A stretch of DNA of 64,000 bases from Marinomonas ostreistagni (lineage in GTDB: Bacteria; Pseudomonadota; Gammaproteobacteria; Pseudomonadales; Marinomonadaceae), in the NCBI RefSeq assembly GCF_016461785.1, contig NZ_JAEMUH010000004.1, positions 124,001 through 188,000 on the forward strand, given 5' to 3'. Made by a program: the position numbers and the translations under genes. The notes under the pieces are model-generated. The model saw nothing but the letters and a program-made list of their open reading frames with translations. It was not told where the DNA came from and ran no database searches. Position 1 is the first letter of the stretch. The number at the start of each line of letters is the position of its first letter. Shown here piece after piece: positions 38,210-46,313 of the stretch.

Positions 38210-38632
38210 TTAGCGGCTTAAAGCTGCGTAGGCTACTTGGAAAGCACCTTCTTGAAATGCGCGTAGACCTGTTTCTGAAAAAGCAATTGGGATCGGGTTT
38301 TCTTTGATGATTTCTTTCATGGTGGCATTATTAATAAGTTCAACGTTCAAGCCTTCGATTAGTTGAACCGCTGCTTCAATTTTGAAGCCAACAGCACCGC
38401 CTGCAAACTTACCTTTGGTTGGCCGCTCGCGAATGATCGCTTGCTCAACTTTATAATCCTCAAACAGCTTTTTCAGTGTAAATTGAAATTTACGCACAGC
38501 CTCGGCATCGTTCGGGTGCTGCAAAGCGTGGCGCACTTGGCGGCAGTCAGGAAGCTGAAAAAAACCATCTTCTTTTGATAGAAGGCATAAGATAATTTCG
38601 CTGCCTTTGATTTCGATACCACATGTGATCAT
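38210..38632 (-). CDS. DUF3010 family protein
   Basis: A 140-residue soluble protein recalled as DUF3010, with conserved MITCGIEIKGSEI at the start, RPTKGKFAGGAVGFKIEA in the middle and ALSR at the end. The opening resembles an RNase H-like strand (CGIEIKGSEI) but no full catalytic set can be assigned. ATG 38632 has AGGA 8 bp upstream; the frame open to 38680 runs into the spacer from the regulator gene and is unlikely to be translated. It lies 52 bp after the DecR-like regulator and may be cotranscribed. Confidence 0.7.
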   Translation of the reverse strand: MITCGIEIKGSEIILCLLSKEDGFFQLPDCRQVRHALQHPNDAEAVRKFQFTLKKLFEDYKVEQAIIRERPTKGKFAGGAVGFKIEAAVQLIEGLNVELINNATMKEIIKENPIPIAFSETGLRAFQEGAFQVAYAALSR

Positions 38633-38684
38633 AGCTAATGTCCTAGTACTTAGTGTGTGGCCATTATGCCATATCTGCATTCAT

Positions 38685-39152
38685 TTATAACGAGTCCTTC
38701 ATAATTGGCAGACGAGTGGTGTATTTGATTTCTTCCATGGCAAAACTTGAGGACACATCCGTAAGACCGTCGATGTCTTTAATTAACGTTTTGTAGAACA
38801 GATCAAAAGCATGAATGTCTTTAGTGACAACTCTTAACAAGTAGTCCCATTCTCCAGACATGCGGTAGCAGTTTACGACCTCATCAAAGGCCATGATGTG
38901 CTCAGAAAACCGAGTGAGCCATTCATTATCATGCCGCATGGTTTTTATGTGAACGAATACAGAGATGCCCAATTGGATCTTACTACCATCCAATAACGCT
39001 ACTCGGGACTTGATGATGCCATCTTCTTCCAAGCGTTTGATGCGCTTCCAGCAAGGGGTAGTTGACAGGTTAACCCGTTCAGCAATGTCTTGAATGGATA
39101 CCGTACAATCACGCTGCAACATATCAAGAATAATAAGATCTACTTTATCCAT
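38685..39152 (-). CDS. decR: Lrp/AsnC regulator, DecR (CyuR)-like
   Basis: A 155-residue Lrp-family regulator: N-terminal HTH (NLSTTPCWKRIKRLEEDGII) and C-terminal RAM ligand domain. The blocks TTPCWKRIKRLE and SSFAMEEIKYTTRLPI agree closely, from memory, with E. coli DecR (YbaO), which senses cysteine and switches on a cysteine desulfhydrase system. It diverges from a cysteine-synthase-fold gene, which fits that role. Two similar imperfect palindromes lie in the spacer. Orthology is inferred from memory of the sequence and from context. Confidence 0.8.
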   Translation of the reverse strand: MDKVDLIILDMLQRDCTVSIQDIAERVNLSTTPCWKRIKRLEEDGIIKSRVALLDGSKIQLGISVFVHIKTMRHDNEWLTRFSEHIMAFDEVVNCYRMSGEWDYLLRVVTKDIHAFDLFYKTLIKDIDGLTDVSSSFAMEEIKYTTRLPIMKDSL

Positions 39153-39195
39153 GAAAAATATTTCTCATTAATGGCTTATGAAAAGAATTATTTTC
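39153..39195. promoter_or_regulatory. Pair of imperfect palindromes, candidate DecR operators
   Basis: GAAAAATATTTCTC at 39153-39166 and GAAAAGAATTATTTTC at 39180-39195 share the GAAAA-(N)-TTTC layout and are 27 bp apart, on about the same helix face for 2.5 turns. They lie between the divergent regulator and its presumed target, starting one base beyond the regulator's start codon. Confidence 0.4.
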
Positions 39196-39291
39196 TAAAT
39201 TATGTGGTTTCTGGGAATGAAATAGCAACTCATTTTTTTCTCAGCGATATACAGTATAAGCCATTCGCTATAACGCTTTGGAGGTTGAAAA

Positions 39292-40335
39292 ATGAGTTGG
39301 ATTGGTGATGCGATCGATAAAATTAATGCTGACTATCAGCGCTCTTCAGATACCCACTTGATCAAATTGGAAGGTTTGGAGTTTGATGGGATTGATATTT
39401 ATTTAAAAGATGAGAGCACTCACCCCACGGGAAGTCTAAAGCATCGCTTAGCTCGTTCTTTGTTTTTATATGCGCTGTGTAACGGCAAGATAAAACAAGG
39501 CACGACCATCGTCGAGGCCTCATCTGGAAGTACTGCGGTGTCAGAGGCGTATTTTGCACGAATGTTAGGGCTGCCTTTCATTGCCGTTATGCCAAGCTCT
39601 ACTGCCCAAAGCAAAATCCGTCAAATAGAGCTTTACGGCGGCCAGTGTCATTTTGTTTCTTGTGCAACCTTGATGCATGACGAAGCTATTCGTGTGGCAC
39701 AACAAACTGGCGGCTATTTTATGGATCAATTTCTTTACGCTGAAAGAGCAACAGACTGGCGCGGAAGTAATAACATTGCCGAGAGTATGTTTGGACAAAT
39801 GGCGCTTGAGCCGCACCCTGTTCCTCATACGGTTATCATGGGAGCTGGAACCGGTGGAACGTCTGCCACAATTGGTCGATACATTCGCTACAAAGGTTTA
39901 AGTACCCAATTAGTTGTGGTGGATCCAGAGTTTTCGGCATTTTATGAAGGCTTTCATTCACGTGATCATGCCGTCAAAATAAATCGAGGCAGTCGTATAG
40001 AAGGGATTGGCCGCCCACAAGTGGAAGCTTCTTTTCAGCCCGATGTCATTGACGATGTGTGGAAGGTGCCAGATGCCGCAAGCGTTGCAACCATTCATTG
40101 GTTGTATCAATTAACGGGCCGTAAGGCAGGCCCTTCAACGGGAACCAATTTATGGGGTGCATTGCAGGTAGCTGAATCTATGAGGCAGCAGGGTCAGAAG
40201 GGGTCAATCATCACACTGATGTGTGATGCAGGAGAAAGGTATTCAGATACGTATTACGATTTAGATTGGGTTGAGCGCACAATAGGCCGTATCGATCCAT
40301 TTAAGGAGAAGTTATTTGACTTAAGACAAAGTTAG
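39292..40335 (+). CDS. PLP-dependent cysteine synthase-fold enzyme (probable cysteine desulfhydrase)
   Basis: Fold-type II PLP enzyme of 347 residues. Lys50 in HPTGSLKHR should bind PLP; EASSGSTAVS forms the substrate loop and GAGTGGTSAT the phosphate-binding loop. The late PSTGTN segment contacts the pyridine ring. It differs from CysK in the region between, so synthase activity is uncertain; the family includes cysteine desulfhydrases. Control by a DecR-like regulator, whose E. coli counterpart responds to excess cysteine, supports a degradative role releasing sulfide and pyruvate. GGAGG is 7 bp before the ATG. Confidence 0.75.
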   Translation: MSWIGDAIDKINADYQRSSDTHLIKLEGLEFDGIDIYLKDESTHPTGSLKHRLARSLFLYALCNGKIKQGTTIVEASSGSTAVSEAYFARMLGLPFIAVMPSSTAQSKIRQIELYGGQCHFVSCATLMHDEAIRVAQQTGGYFMDQFLYAERATDWRGSNNIAESMFGQMALEPHPVPHTVIMGAGTGGTSATIGRYIRYKGLSTQLVVVDPEFSAFYEGFHSRDHAVKINRGSRIEGIGRPQVEASFQPDVIDDVWKVPDAASVATIHWLYQLTGRKAGPSTGTNLWGALQVAESMRQQGQKGSIITLMCDAGERYSDTYYDLDWVERTIGRIDPFKEKLFDLRQS

Positions 40336-40381
40336 TTTGAGGGTAGGCTTTCATAAACACTACGATAAAGTATAAAAACAT

Positions 40382-40424
40382 TACAGTTCACTGTATTAAA
40401 TTGTCTTAAACTCAATCTAGTTTA
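40382..40424 (+). promoter_or_regulatory. Two inverted repeats upstream of the SCO-chemoreceptor operon
   Basis: TACAGT-N2-ACTGTA (40382-40395) and TAAACT-N6-AGTTTA (40407-40424) lie within 65 bp of the SCO start. Either could bind a regulator. The first is not an SOS box, as its halves are in the wrong order. No known copper-regulator site was recognised. Confidence 0.35.
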
Positions 40425-40446
40425 TGACCTAATCTTGAGCAGTAGT

Positions 40447-41061
40447 ATGTTTAAAAAAACACCGCTTTGGTTACGTACTCTAATTGTTTCAGGGGTGGTT
40501 CTTTCTGCTTTTCCCTTAGCGATTATCGCGTCTAGTTATGCTAACCAAGGTTATGGTTTGTCTATTAATAGAGACGACTCACTTAATTTCTCATGGCTAG
40601 ATACCAAGGGGTTCTCCCACAGCTTTAATGAGATAGATGCCGATGCGGTTTATCTAATGTTTGGTTTTTTCTCATGCTCTGATATCTGTCCAGTTCGCGT
40701 TCATCAATTACAGCAACTTAGTGAAAAACTTGATCAAGAAAACGCTTTGCGTGATGTGAAGTTTTTGATGGTAACGATAGACCCTTTTAATGAGCCAGCA
40801 GAGCTTCGAGAACGCTATTTCAATGCATTATCAAATCGCTTTGTAAGTGCAGAACTGTCCCCAGAAATCCTCAAACAGGTGCAGTCTGAGTTAGGGGAGC
40901 GAGTTCGTTATTTGAATGGTTCGCCATCTCATGCTGGGTATCTATATTTATTCAACCACGAAAAGAAGCTTATGAAGGTTTACTCTCAATTGTCTTACCC
41001 AAAGGGTGCTTTATACAGCGATCTAATAACCATAGAACAATCTAGTCAGGAGCGACTATGA
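40447..41061 (+). CDS. SCO1/SenC family copper protein
   Basis: Membrane-anchored thioredoxin-fold protein of 204 residues with a single N-terminal helix (about 9-30) and an exported domain. The copper triad is complete: Cys77 and Cys81 in CSDICP, and His162 in PSHAGY. SCO proteins deliver copper to cytochrome oxidase CuA or act as thiol redox sensors. Unusually, no oxidase or assembly gene is adjacent; the stop overlaps the start of a chemoreceptor gene as ATGA, so the two are translationally coupled. ATG 40447 is preferred to TTG 40435. Confidence 0.88.
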   Translation: MFKKTPLWLRTLIVSGVVLSAFPLAIIASSYANQGYGLSINRDDSLNFSWLDTKGFSHSFNEIDADAVYLMFGFFSCSDICPVRVHQLQQLSEKLDQENALRDVKFLMVTIDPFNEPAELRERYFNALSNRFVSAELSPEILKQVQSELGERVRYLNGSPSHAGYLYLFNHEKKLMKVYSQLSYPKGALYSDLITIEQSSQERL

Positions 41062-42548
41062 CCGATTCACTACTATTAAGGCGTGATACATTTATTTTTA
41101 GAGTATTGCTCGCTCAAGTGCCTATTTTATTTTTATCAGGAATGATGGGAGCACAATTAACCACTTTTTCTGTTATTGCTGCATTGATGATTGGTGTGGT
41201 GACTTGTATTGCGTATTTCTCACTCAGAGGTACCGCTGCATTTGGTGTGTTAGCCGCAGTCATTATGATGAGCGTGTCGGGGCTTCTGGTTCAGACACAA
41301 CTTGGCTTAATTGAGATGCACTTTCATATTTTTGCAACCATCGTAGTGTTCTTAATTTATGAGCGTTGGCAGCCATTTGTTGCTGGTTTATTGACCGTTG
41401 CAGCCCATCATTTGCTTTTGACTTATTGGCAATTAAACGGCGGTTCCGTGATGGGGATGCCAATTATTGCTTTTGCAGGTGACTGTTCATGGGGGATTAC
41501 ATTCCTACACGCACTGTTTGCAGCAGCTGAAACTGGCATTCTTATTTATATGGCTGCACTGATGCGCGGGGAGTCTAGTGCTAATCGACGTATTGCTGAA
41601 GTGATTGATACGGTTTCCATGAACAAAGACTTCTCGGTGAGACTGCCTGATGCGAAAGGTGTCTCTGAGTCAGCACTAAATGCGATGCTGGAAGAACTAA
41701 GTACTCAATTCAAGGATTATAAACGTATTGCTGATCGCTTATCTGAGACTTCAGCAAGTATTCAGAATATCAGTGCGAGCACAATTGAGACGAGCCAAAC
41801 GCAAAGTCAAACAACGGCTCATCTTGAATCAGAAACTAATAAAATGATGGGGCAGGTAGAAGATACCGCCGCGCATTGTTCTCATGCAGCGGAGCTTGCC
41901 TCAGAAGTTGAAGCATCGAGTGACGCTGATAAACGTGATGCAGATTTGGTTGTATCTGACATGAAGTTACTAGAAAAAGACACTACTGCGGCGGTGCATT
42001 CTTTAAGTGAACTGACTAAAGAGGTGGCCTCGATTACCTCAGCTTTAGATGCTATTCGAGGTATCTCTGAGCAAACAAACTTGCTTGCTTTAAATGCTGC
42101 TATTGAGGCTGCACGTGCTGGTGAGTCAGGCCGAGGGTTTGCGGTAGTTGCGGATGAGGTGCGAGCTTTAGCCCAGCGTAGTGGTGAGTCTACAGATGAG
42201 ATTGAACAGATTGTTGATCGTCTAAATGTCAGTATGCAAAAAGCCGTAGAATCGATGGATTCTGGGCGATCAAGAACGATTGAAAACGTATCAAAAGTAG
42301 AAGGTATCGCTACTCGAATTTCAAGTCGTGCGTCGCAGGTAAGCCAAGTATCCCGATTGAATAATGATGCGGCTGAAGAGACACGCAGTCAGGCATCAAT
42401 GTTGACTGAAGTGGACCGACAGCTGGTTGCAAACTGCCGCACATTGCAGGAGCTGGCAAGTGAAATAGAAAAAGTTTCAAGCTTGGCGACTCAGTTAGGA
42501 GACATTGCTCAAGATTACGAGCGTAAAGCCAGCTTATTTAAGGTCTAA
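41058..42548 (+). CDS. Methyl-accepting chemotaxis protein with His-rich multispan sensor
   Basis: Chemoreceptor of 496 residues. Instead of a periplasmic ligand domain, the N-terminal 170 residues form about five to six membrane helices with His/Glu residues in or near the membrane: Glu86, His88 and His90 (EMHFH), His117 and His118, His151 and Glu158. The cytoplasmic part has helices typical of MCPs and a conserved hairpin tip with [23 protein letters not shown] and [11 protein letters not shown]. No pentapeptide tether for CheR is visible. The His pattern suggests metal or haem binding, and coupling with a copper-binding SCO protein suggests copper, redox or oxygen sensing; both are inference. 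Confidence 0.88.
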   Translation: MTDSLLLRRDTFIFRVLLAQVPILFLSGMMGAQLTTFSVIAALMIGVVTCIAYFSLRGTAAFGVLAAVIMMSVSGLLVQTQLGLIEMHFHIFATIVVFLIYERWQPFVAGLLTVAAHHLLLTYWQLNGGSVMGMPIIAFAGDCSWGITFLHALFAAAETGILIYMAALMRGESSANRRIAEVIDTVSMNKDFSVRLPDAKGVSESALNAMLEELSTQFKDYKRIADRLSETSASIQNISASTIETSQTQSQTTAHLESETNKMMGQVEDTAAHCSHAAELASEVEASSDADKRDADLVVSDMKLLEKDTTAAVHSLSELTKEVASITSALDAIRGISEQTNLLALNAAIEAARAGESGRGFAVVADEVRALAQRSGESTDEIEQIVDRLNVSMQKAVESMDSGRSRTIENVSKVEGIATRISSRASQVSQVSRLNNDAAEETRSQASMLTEVDRQLVANCRTLQELASEIEKVSSLATQLGDIAQDYERKASLFKV

Positions 42549-42574
42549 AAACTTATCGACTATTAATCGCCGTT

Positions 42575-42609
42575 AAAAGGGGAGCTTGCAAACAGATTCC
42601 CCTTTTTTT
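42575..42609. terminator. Terminator between chemoreceptor and convergent methyltransferase genes
   Basis: AAAAGGGGA pairs with TCCCCTTTT across a 14-nt loop and is followed by a T-run, 26 bp past the chemoreceptor stop. The A-run on the left could serve the convergent gene. Confidence 0.8.
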
Positions 42610-42611
42610 GT

Positions 42612-43355
42612 TTAGCGTTTTATACAAACAAAAATAGCATTGCCAGTTTGGTTGCTCCAAGCATTTAGTTTGTCGTAGTCGTGCTCGAAAATATGTACTT
42701 CAAAATGCTGTTCTAGCAGCGCACTTAGTTGGTTGAAATCTACTGCGACCATAGTGTGGCTGTCTTGCCAGACTTCGACTTGATCCCCTGAAGTCTTCTG
42801 TACACTCAGACGCAGCCGTTGTTGTGAGCCGTGCCCTTGATAAAACCATCCTGAGCGGAAGTCAAAGCGACTATCTTCTGAATATACAGAATGTGCCGTA
42901 GACGATTGATTGTTAATAAAGCGCTTATCGACAGCGTTAAAACAAAACACTCCGCCAGGTGTCAAGGCATTATTAACCGCTTCTATACAAAGAGATAAGG
43001 GTTCTAAATCCCCGCAATAATGTATTGAATATAAGAAGCAGGTAATTAAGTCGACAGGTTGATCAACTTCGAAGCTGCACATATTTTGCAGGCTGAAGTT
43101 AGCCTCAGGACAGCGTATCTTTGCTTTATCCAGCATCGGTTGGTTAAGGTCCAGCCCTTGGCTTAGATAACCTGCATCCAAAAAGTGACGGATATGAGGG
43201 CCGGTGCCGCAGGCGAGGTCTAAGTGCTGAGTGCCGCCATTGCCAAACATTCGGTTTAGTCGGGCAATAGAATCACTTTGTGCTTGATAATTAATGTCCG
43301 CACACATCAAATCATAGTAGGCTGACAAGTCAGTATAGAGAACAGTTTCAGACAT
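42612..43355 (-). CDS. Class I SAM-dependent methyltransferase
   Basis: A 247-residue Rossmann methyltransferase. Motif I is HLDLACGTGPHI (about 43-54), an acidic residue ends the next strand (GLDLNQPML), and DLITCFLYSIHYC gives motif IV. After about residue 150 a beta-rich insertion forms the substrate lid. Its partner is unknown; the general layout resembles small-molecule methyltransferases. It diverges from an ABM monooxygenase gene over about 95 bp. Confidence 0.82.
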   Translation of the reverse strand: MSETVLYTDLSAYYDLMCADINYQAQSDSIARLNRMFGNGGTQHLDLACGTGPHIRHFLDAGYLSQGLDLNQPMLDKAKIRCPEANFSLQNMCSFEVDQPVDLITCFLYSIHYCGDLEPLSLCIEAVNNALTPGGVFCFNAVDKRFINNQSSTAHSVYSEDSRFDFRSGWFYQGHGSQQRLRLSVQKTSGDQVEVWQDSHTMVAVDFNQLSALLEQHFEVHIFEHDYDKLNAWSNQTGNAIFVCIKR

Positions 43356-43450
43356 GGCGTCAGCTCTGTAAGATAAAAAGGTGCGCCATACTAGTCTTGC
43401 TTCGAATAGAAAGCGAGAAAAAATTCGCTATAAACACTATGGGAGTATTT

Positions 43451-43753
43451 ATGTTTATTGCAATGAATCGATTTAAGATCAAACTGGGTTGTGAGCAAGA
43501 GTTTATCGATATTTGGAAAGGGCGAGATTCCTACCTAAACGAAGTGCCTGGCTTTAAAACATTTAACTTATTAAAAGGTCCGACAACAGAAGAATATACG
43601 CTGTTTTCCTCTCATGCTACTTGGGAATCTAAAGAGGCGTTTGAAGCCTGGACTAAGTCTGAAGCATTTCGAAAAGCGCACGCCAATGCAGGCAGTCGAC
43701 GTGACATCTATCTCGGGCACCCACAACTCGAATGCTTTGAAGCGGTTCTATAG
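43451..43753 (+). CDS. ABM-domain monooxygenase (HmoA-like)
   Basis: A 100-residue dimeric alpha-beta barrel protein of the antibiotic-biosynthesis monooxygenase superfamily. Seen: FIAMNRFKIKLGCEQEF at the start, RDSYLNEVPGFKTFNLL, SHATWESKEAFEAWTKSEAF, and GHPQLECFEAVL at the end. This arrangement resembles haem-degrading HmoA/IsdG-like enzymes, but the catalytic Asn/His/Trp set cannot be judged fully. ATG 43451 with GGGAG 5 bp upstream is chosen over 43397. It stands alone. Confidence 0.75.
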   Translation: MFIAMNRFKIKLGCEQEFIDIWKGRDSYLNEVPGFKTFNLLKGPTTEEYTLFSSHATWESKEAFEAWTKSEAFRKAHANAGSRRDIYLGHPQLECFEAVL

Positions 43754-43772
43754 GCTCTATTTAATCTGACGT

Positions 43773-43952
43773 TTAACAGGCAAAATATTGTAAGTCGACT
43801 AGGGTTTGCATGGCTTTAAAATATTGTTGGTAGTGATTCACCGCTAAATCCTGAGCAGTGCTTGATAGTGACAGTATTCCTATAAGCACTGCCGTTGCAA
43901 CGATGAGAAAGCATTTCTTCGCTCCGAAGCGGCTAAAATGTTTCGTTTGCAT
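43773..43952 (-). CDS. Small exported peptide, 59 residues
   Basis: A short frame with good coding evidence. It begins MQTKHFSRFGAKKCF, followed by a hydrophobic run (LIVATAVLIGILSLSS) typical of a Sec signal, with cleavage likely after STA. The mature part is about 26 residues, starts QDLAVNHYQQYF and ends in a Cys. GAGGG is 5 bp before the ATG. It is not related to any family I know. It lies convergent to the ABM gene. If translated, it could be a secreted or periplasmic peptide; the terminal Cys could form a disulfide dimer. The remaining spacer, 43953-44236, shows no other gene. Confidence 0.55.
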   Translation of the reverse strand: MQTKHFSRFGAKKCFLIVATAVLIGILSLSSTAQDLAVNHYQQYFKAMQTLVDLQYFAC

Positions 43953-44236
43953 TGTGTGCCCTCGAAATTAGGATGGTGGGTAAATGCTCAGACTAGCGAG
44001 CTTTGTCTACCAGTATAATTGAGGGGCTTGCATTAGGCGAGAGCCCTTTATTCTTTCGTGTTATCGCTTTGCAGAACATTCGTGTAACGAATGTGCCAAT
44101 AATGGGGACTTCAGTGTCGTTGTAGTTTTGTGCAAGTGTTATGGAGCATTAGGCATGCATCATTGACGGTCTGCACCGTATGATTTTTATCACTGAGTTC
44201 AATCAAGATCCATTTGATATAAATTAGAGGTGTTAT

Positions 44237-45286
44237 ATGAAAACGGTCGGTTATGCAGCGCATTCAAGTGAAGCCAATATGGTGCCTTACCATTTTGAGC
44301 GACGTGAACTTCGCTCAAATGATGTGGCGATAGAAATTCTATATTCTGGTGTTTGTCACTCTGACTTGCACACCGTGAATGGTGACTGGGGGCCACAACC
44401 TTATCCACTTGTACCAGGTCATGAGATTGTGGGGGTTGTGCAATCTGTCGGTGCGGATGTCACTCAATATAAGGTGGGCGATCAAGTTGCGGTGGGTTGT
44501 ATGGTAGACAGCTGCCAAGAATGTGATCAATGCCATAATCATGAAGAACAATACTGCCGTGAAGGTATGACAGGTACGTATGGTTTCCCTGATCGCATTT
44601 CGGGTGAAACCACGCAAGGTGGGTACTCTAAGCATATCGTAGTACGTGAAGAGTTCGTATTGCGTATCCCAGAAGGCATGGATTTATCTAAATCTGCACC
44701 GATTTTGTGTGCAGGTATCACCACTTATTCACCACTTCGTACGTGGGGTGTAAAGGAAGGTTCTCGTGTTGGTGTGATCGGTCTAGGTGGCCTTGGTCAT
44801 ATGGCGGTTAAGCTAGCCGTAGCGATGGGAGCTGATGTAACGGTGATGAGTCGTTCGACTAAAAAAGAAACGGAAGCAAAAGCGCTTGGTGCAAAAGGTA
44901 TACTGGCGTCCACTGACGAGGAAGCTATGACTGCGGCCGCGAACGCTTTTGATCTGATCATTGATACGGTTCCTACGGCGCATGACATCAATGCTTACAC
45001 ACCGCTGCTGGATGTGGATGGCTCTCTTGTGATTGTTGGGCAAGTCGGTCCAACTGGCGAACTGAATAGCATGCCAATGATCTTTGGTCGTCGTCGAGTG
45101 GCTGGCTCACTGATTGGTGGCATTGCGGAAACGCAGGAGGTGTTGGATTTTTGTGCAAAACATAACATCTATCCTGAATGCGAGATGATTCAAATGGATC
45201 AGATCAACGAAGCCTTCAAACGCTTGGAGCAGGGTGAAATGGCACATCGCTTTGTCATTGATATGTCATCATTAGACGTTGCATAA
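44237..45286 (+). CDS. Zinc-dependent NADP alcohol dehydrogenase (CAD/YahK type)
   Basis: MDR alcohol/aldehyde reductase of 349 residues. Catalytic zinc ligands lie in GVCHSDLH (Cys near 39) and GHE (His near 61); structural zinc is bound by CQECDQCHNHEEQYC; the dinucleotide loop is GLGGLGHMA. The Ser-Arg-Ser after the second strand (MSRSTKK) favours NADP. This type reduces aldehydes to alcohols in many bacteria. GAGG is 6 bp from the ATG. An AraC regulator follows on the same strand after about 118 bp and may control it. Confidence 0.9.
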   Translation: MKTVGYAAHSSEANMVPYHFERRELRSNDVAIEILYSGVCHSDLHTVNGDWGPQPYPLVPGHEIVGVVQSVGADVTQYKVGDQVAVGCMVDSCQECDQCHNHEEQYCREGMTGTYGFPDRISGETTQGGYSKHIVVREEFVLRIPEGMDLSKSAPILCAGITTYSPLRTWGVKEGSRVGVIGLGGLGHMAVKLAVAMGADVTVMSRSTKKETEAKALGAKGILASTDEEAMTAAANAFDLIIDTVPTAHDINAYTPLLDVDGSLVIVGQVGPTGELNSMPMIFGRRRVAGSLIGGIAETQEVLDFCAKHNIYPECEMIQMDQINEAFKRLEQGEMAHRFVIDMSSLDVA

Positions 45287-45341
45287 ACTCTGTATTCTGC
45301 ATAAGAAATAAGATGGGCGCGTAGGCTGACAGAGTTTTTAT
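45285..45341 (+). terminator. Possible weak terminator after alcohol dehydrogenase gene
   Basis: AAACTCTGT (45285-45293) pairs with ACAGAGTTT (45329-45337), followed by TTT. The 35-nt loop is long, so activity is doubtful. Confidence 0.3.
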
Positions 45342-45404
45342 GTTGGTCTACGCGACGCTTTTATATAGATTGTTTTCAGTTACCCGTTAGAACAGGCCAC
45401 TTTG

Positions 45405-46304
45405 ATGGAACCACGAGATACCTCCCCCAATGAACATGTGCAATCACTAACAGCGCTACTTGGTGAAGTGGTGACCTATGATGGTTTTTTTGAGATCGTA
45501 GAAGGATTTGTTAACGTCACTCGGGCGACTAAAACAGGAAAAGAGCAGACCCATTTATTTGCGCAGCCAAGTATTTGCATCGTCCCGCAAGGGGCAAAAG
45601 TCTTTTCTGTTATGCAAGATGATCTCTCCTATGTGGAAGATCACACCAATATGGTGGTGTATTCTGCCGAAGTGCCGATCAGTTTTGCAATTTCTCAGGC
45701 ATCCACTGCCGAACCTTATTATTGCTTGATGATTCCGCTGCTCTCTGATCGTATTCGAGACCTCAGCGCGAGAATTTTTACGCAAGGTATGCCTCGTTCT
45801 GAGAACCTTAAAGCGGTTTACATAAACGACTTAGACGTCAATATTGTCAAAACTTCTATACGATTATTTGAAGTGATCAAACAGCAGCAAGCCATAGACC
45901 TGCTGGTACCACATTTAATTGATGAGATTTTGATGCGCTTGTTGCTGAGTCCAATGGGCGCTTCGATTGCGCAGCTCGGTGTCGCCGATTCTCACGCCGA
46001 AAAAGTGGTGCGAGCCATTACTTGGATTAAGCAGAATTACTTTGAAACGATGACGGTGGCTGACTTGGCGCAGCGATCCGGAATGAGCGTGTCATCCTTC
46101 CACACTCATTTTAAGTCCATTACGTCGATGAGTCCGCTGCAATACCAAAAAATGGTGCGCTTACAACAAGCAAGAACACTGCTGAAAAGTCGCATTCGAG
46201 ATGTCAGCAGTGCTGCTTATGAAGTGGGGTATACCAGCACTTCACAATTCAGTCGTGAATATTCTAGAGCGTTTGGTGTCGCGCCCAGCCGCGATATTTT
46301 GTAA
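45405..46304 (+). CDS. AraC-family transcriptional regulator
   Basis: A 299-residue regulator with an N-terminal AraC_N (type II) ligand domain, seen in the SICIVPQGAKVF and PISFAISQAS segments, and a C-terminal double HTH (MTVADLAQRSGMSVSSFHTHFK; DVSSAAYEVGYTSTSQFSREYSRAFG). Regulators of this subgroup are often next to alcohol or aldehyde reductases, as here. ATG 45405 is preferred to TTG 45402; the ribosome site is weak. Confidence 0.88.
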   Translation: MEPRDTSPNEHVQSLTALLGEVVTYDGFFEIVEGFVNVTRATKTGKEQTHLFAQPSICIVPQGAKVFSVMQDDLSYVEDHTNMVVYSAEVPISFAISQASTAEPYYCLMIPLLSDRIRDLSARIFTQGMPRSENLKAVYINDLDVNIVKTSIRLFEVIKQQQAIDLLVPHLIDEILMRLLLSPMGASIAQLGVADSHAEKVVRAITWIKQNYFETMTVADLAQRSGMSVSSFHTHFKSITSMSPLQYQKMVRLQQARTLLKSRIRDVSSAAYEVGYTSTSQFSREYSRAFGVAPSRDIL

Positions 46305-46313
46305 TCGATTCGG

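Noticed and set aside
40382..40395. LexA (SOS) box before the SCO gene
   Set aside because: The halves read ACAG...CTGT, the reverse order of the CTGT-N8-ACAG consensus, with the wrong spacing.
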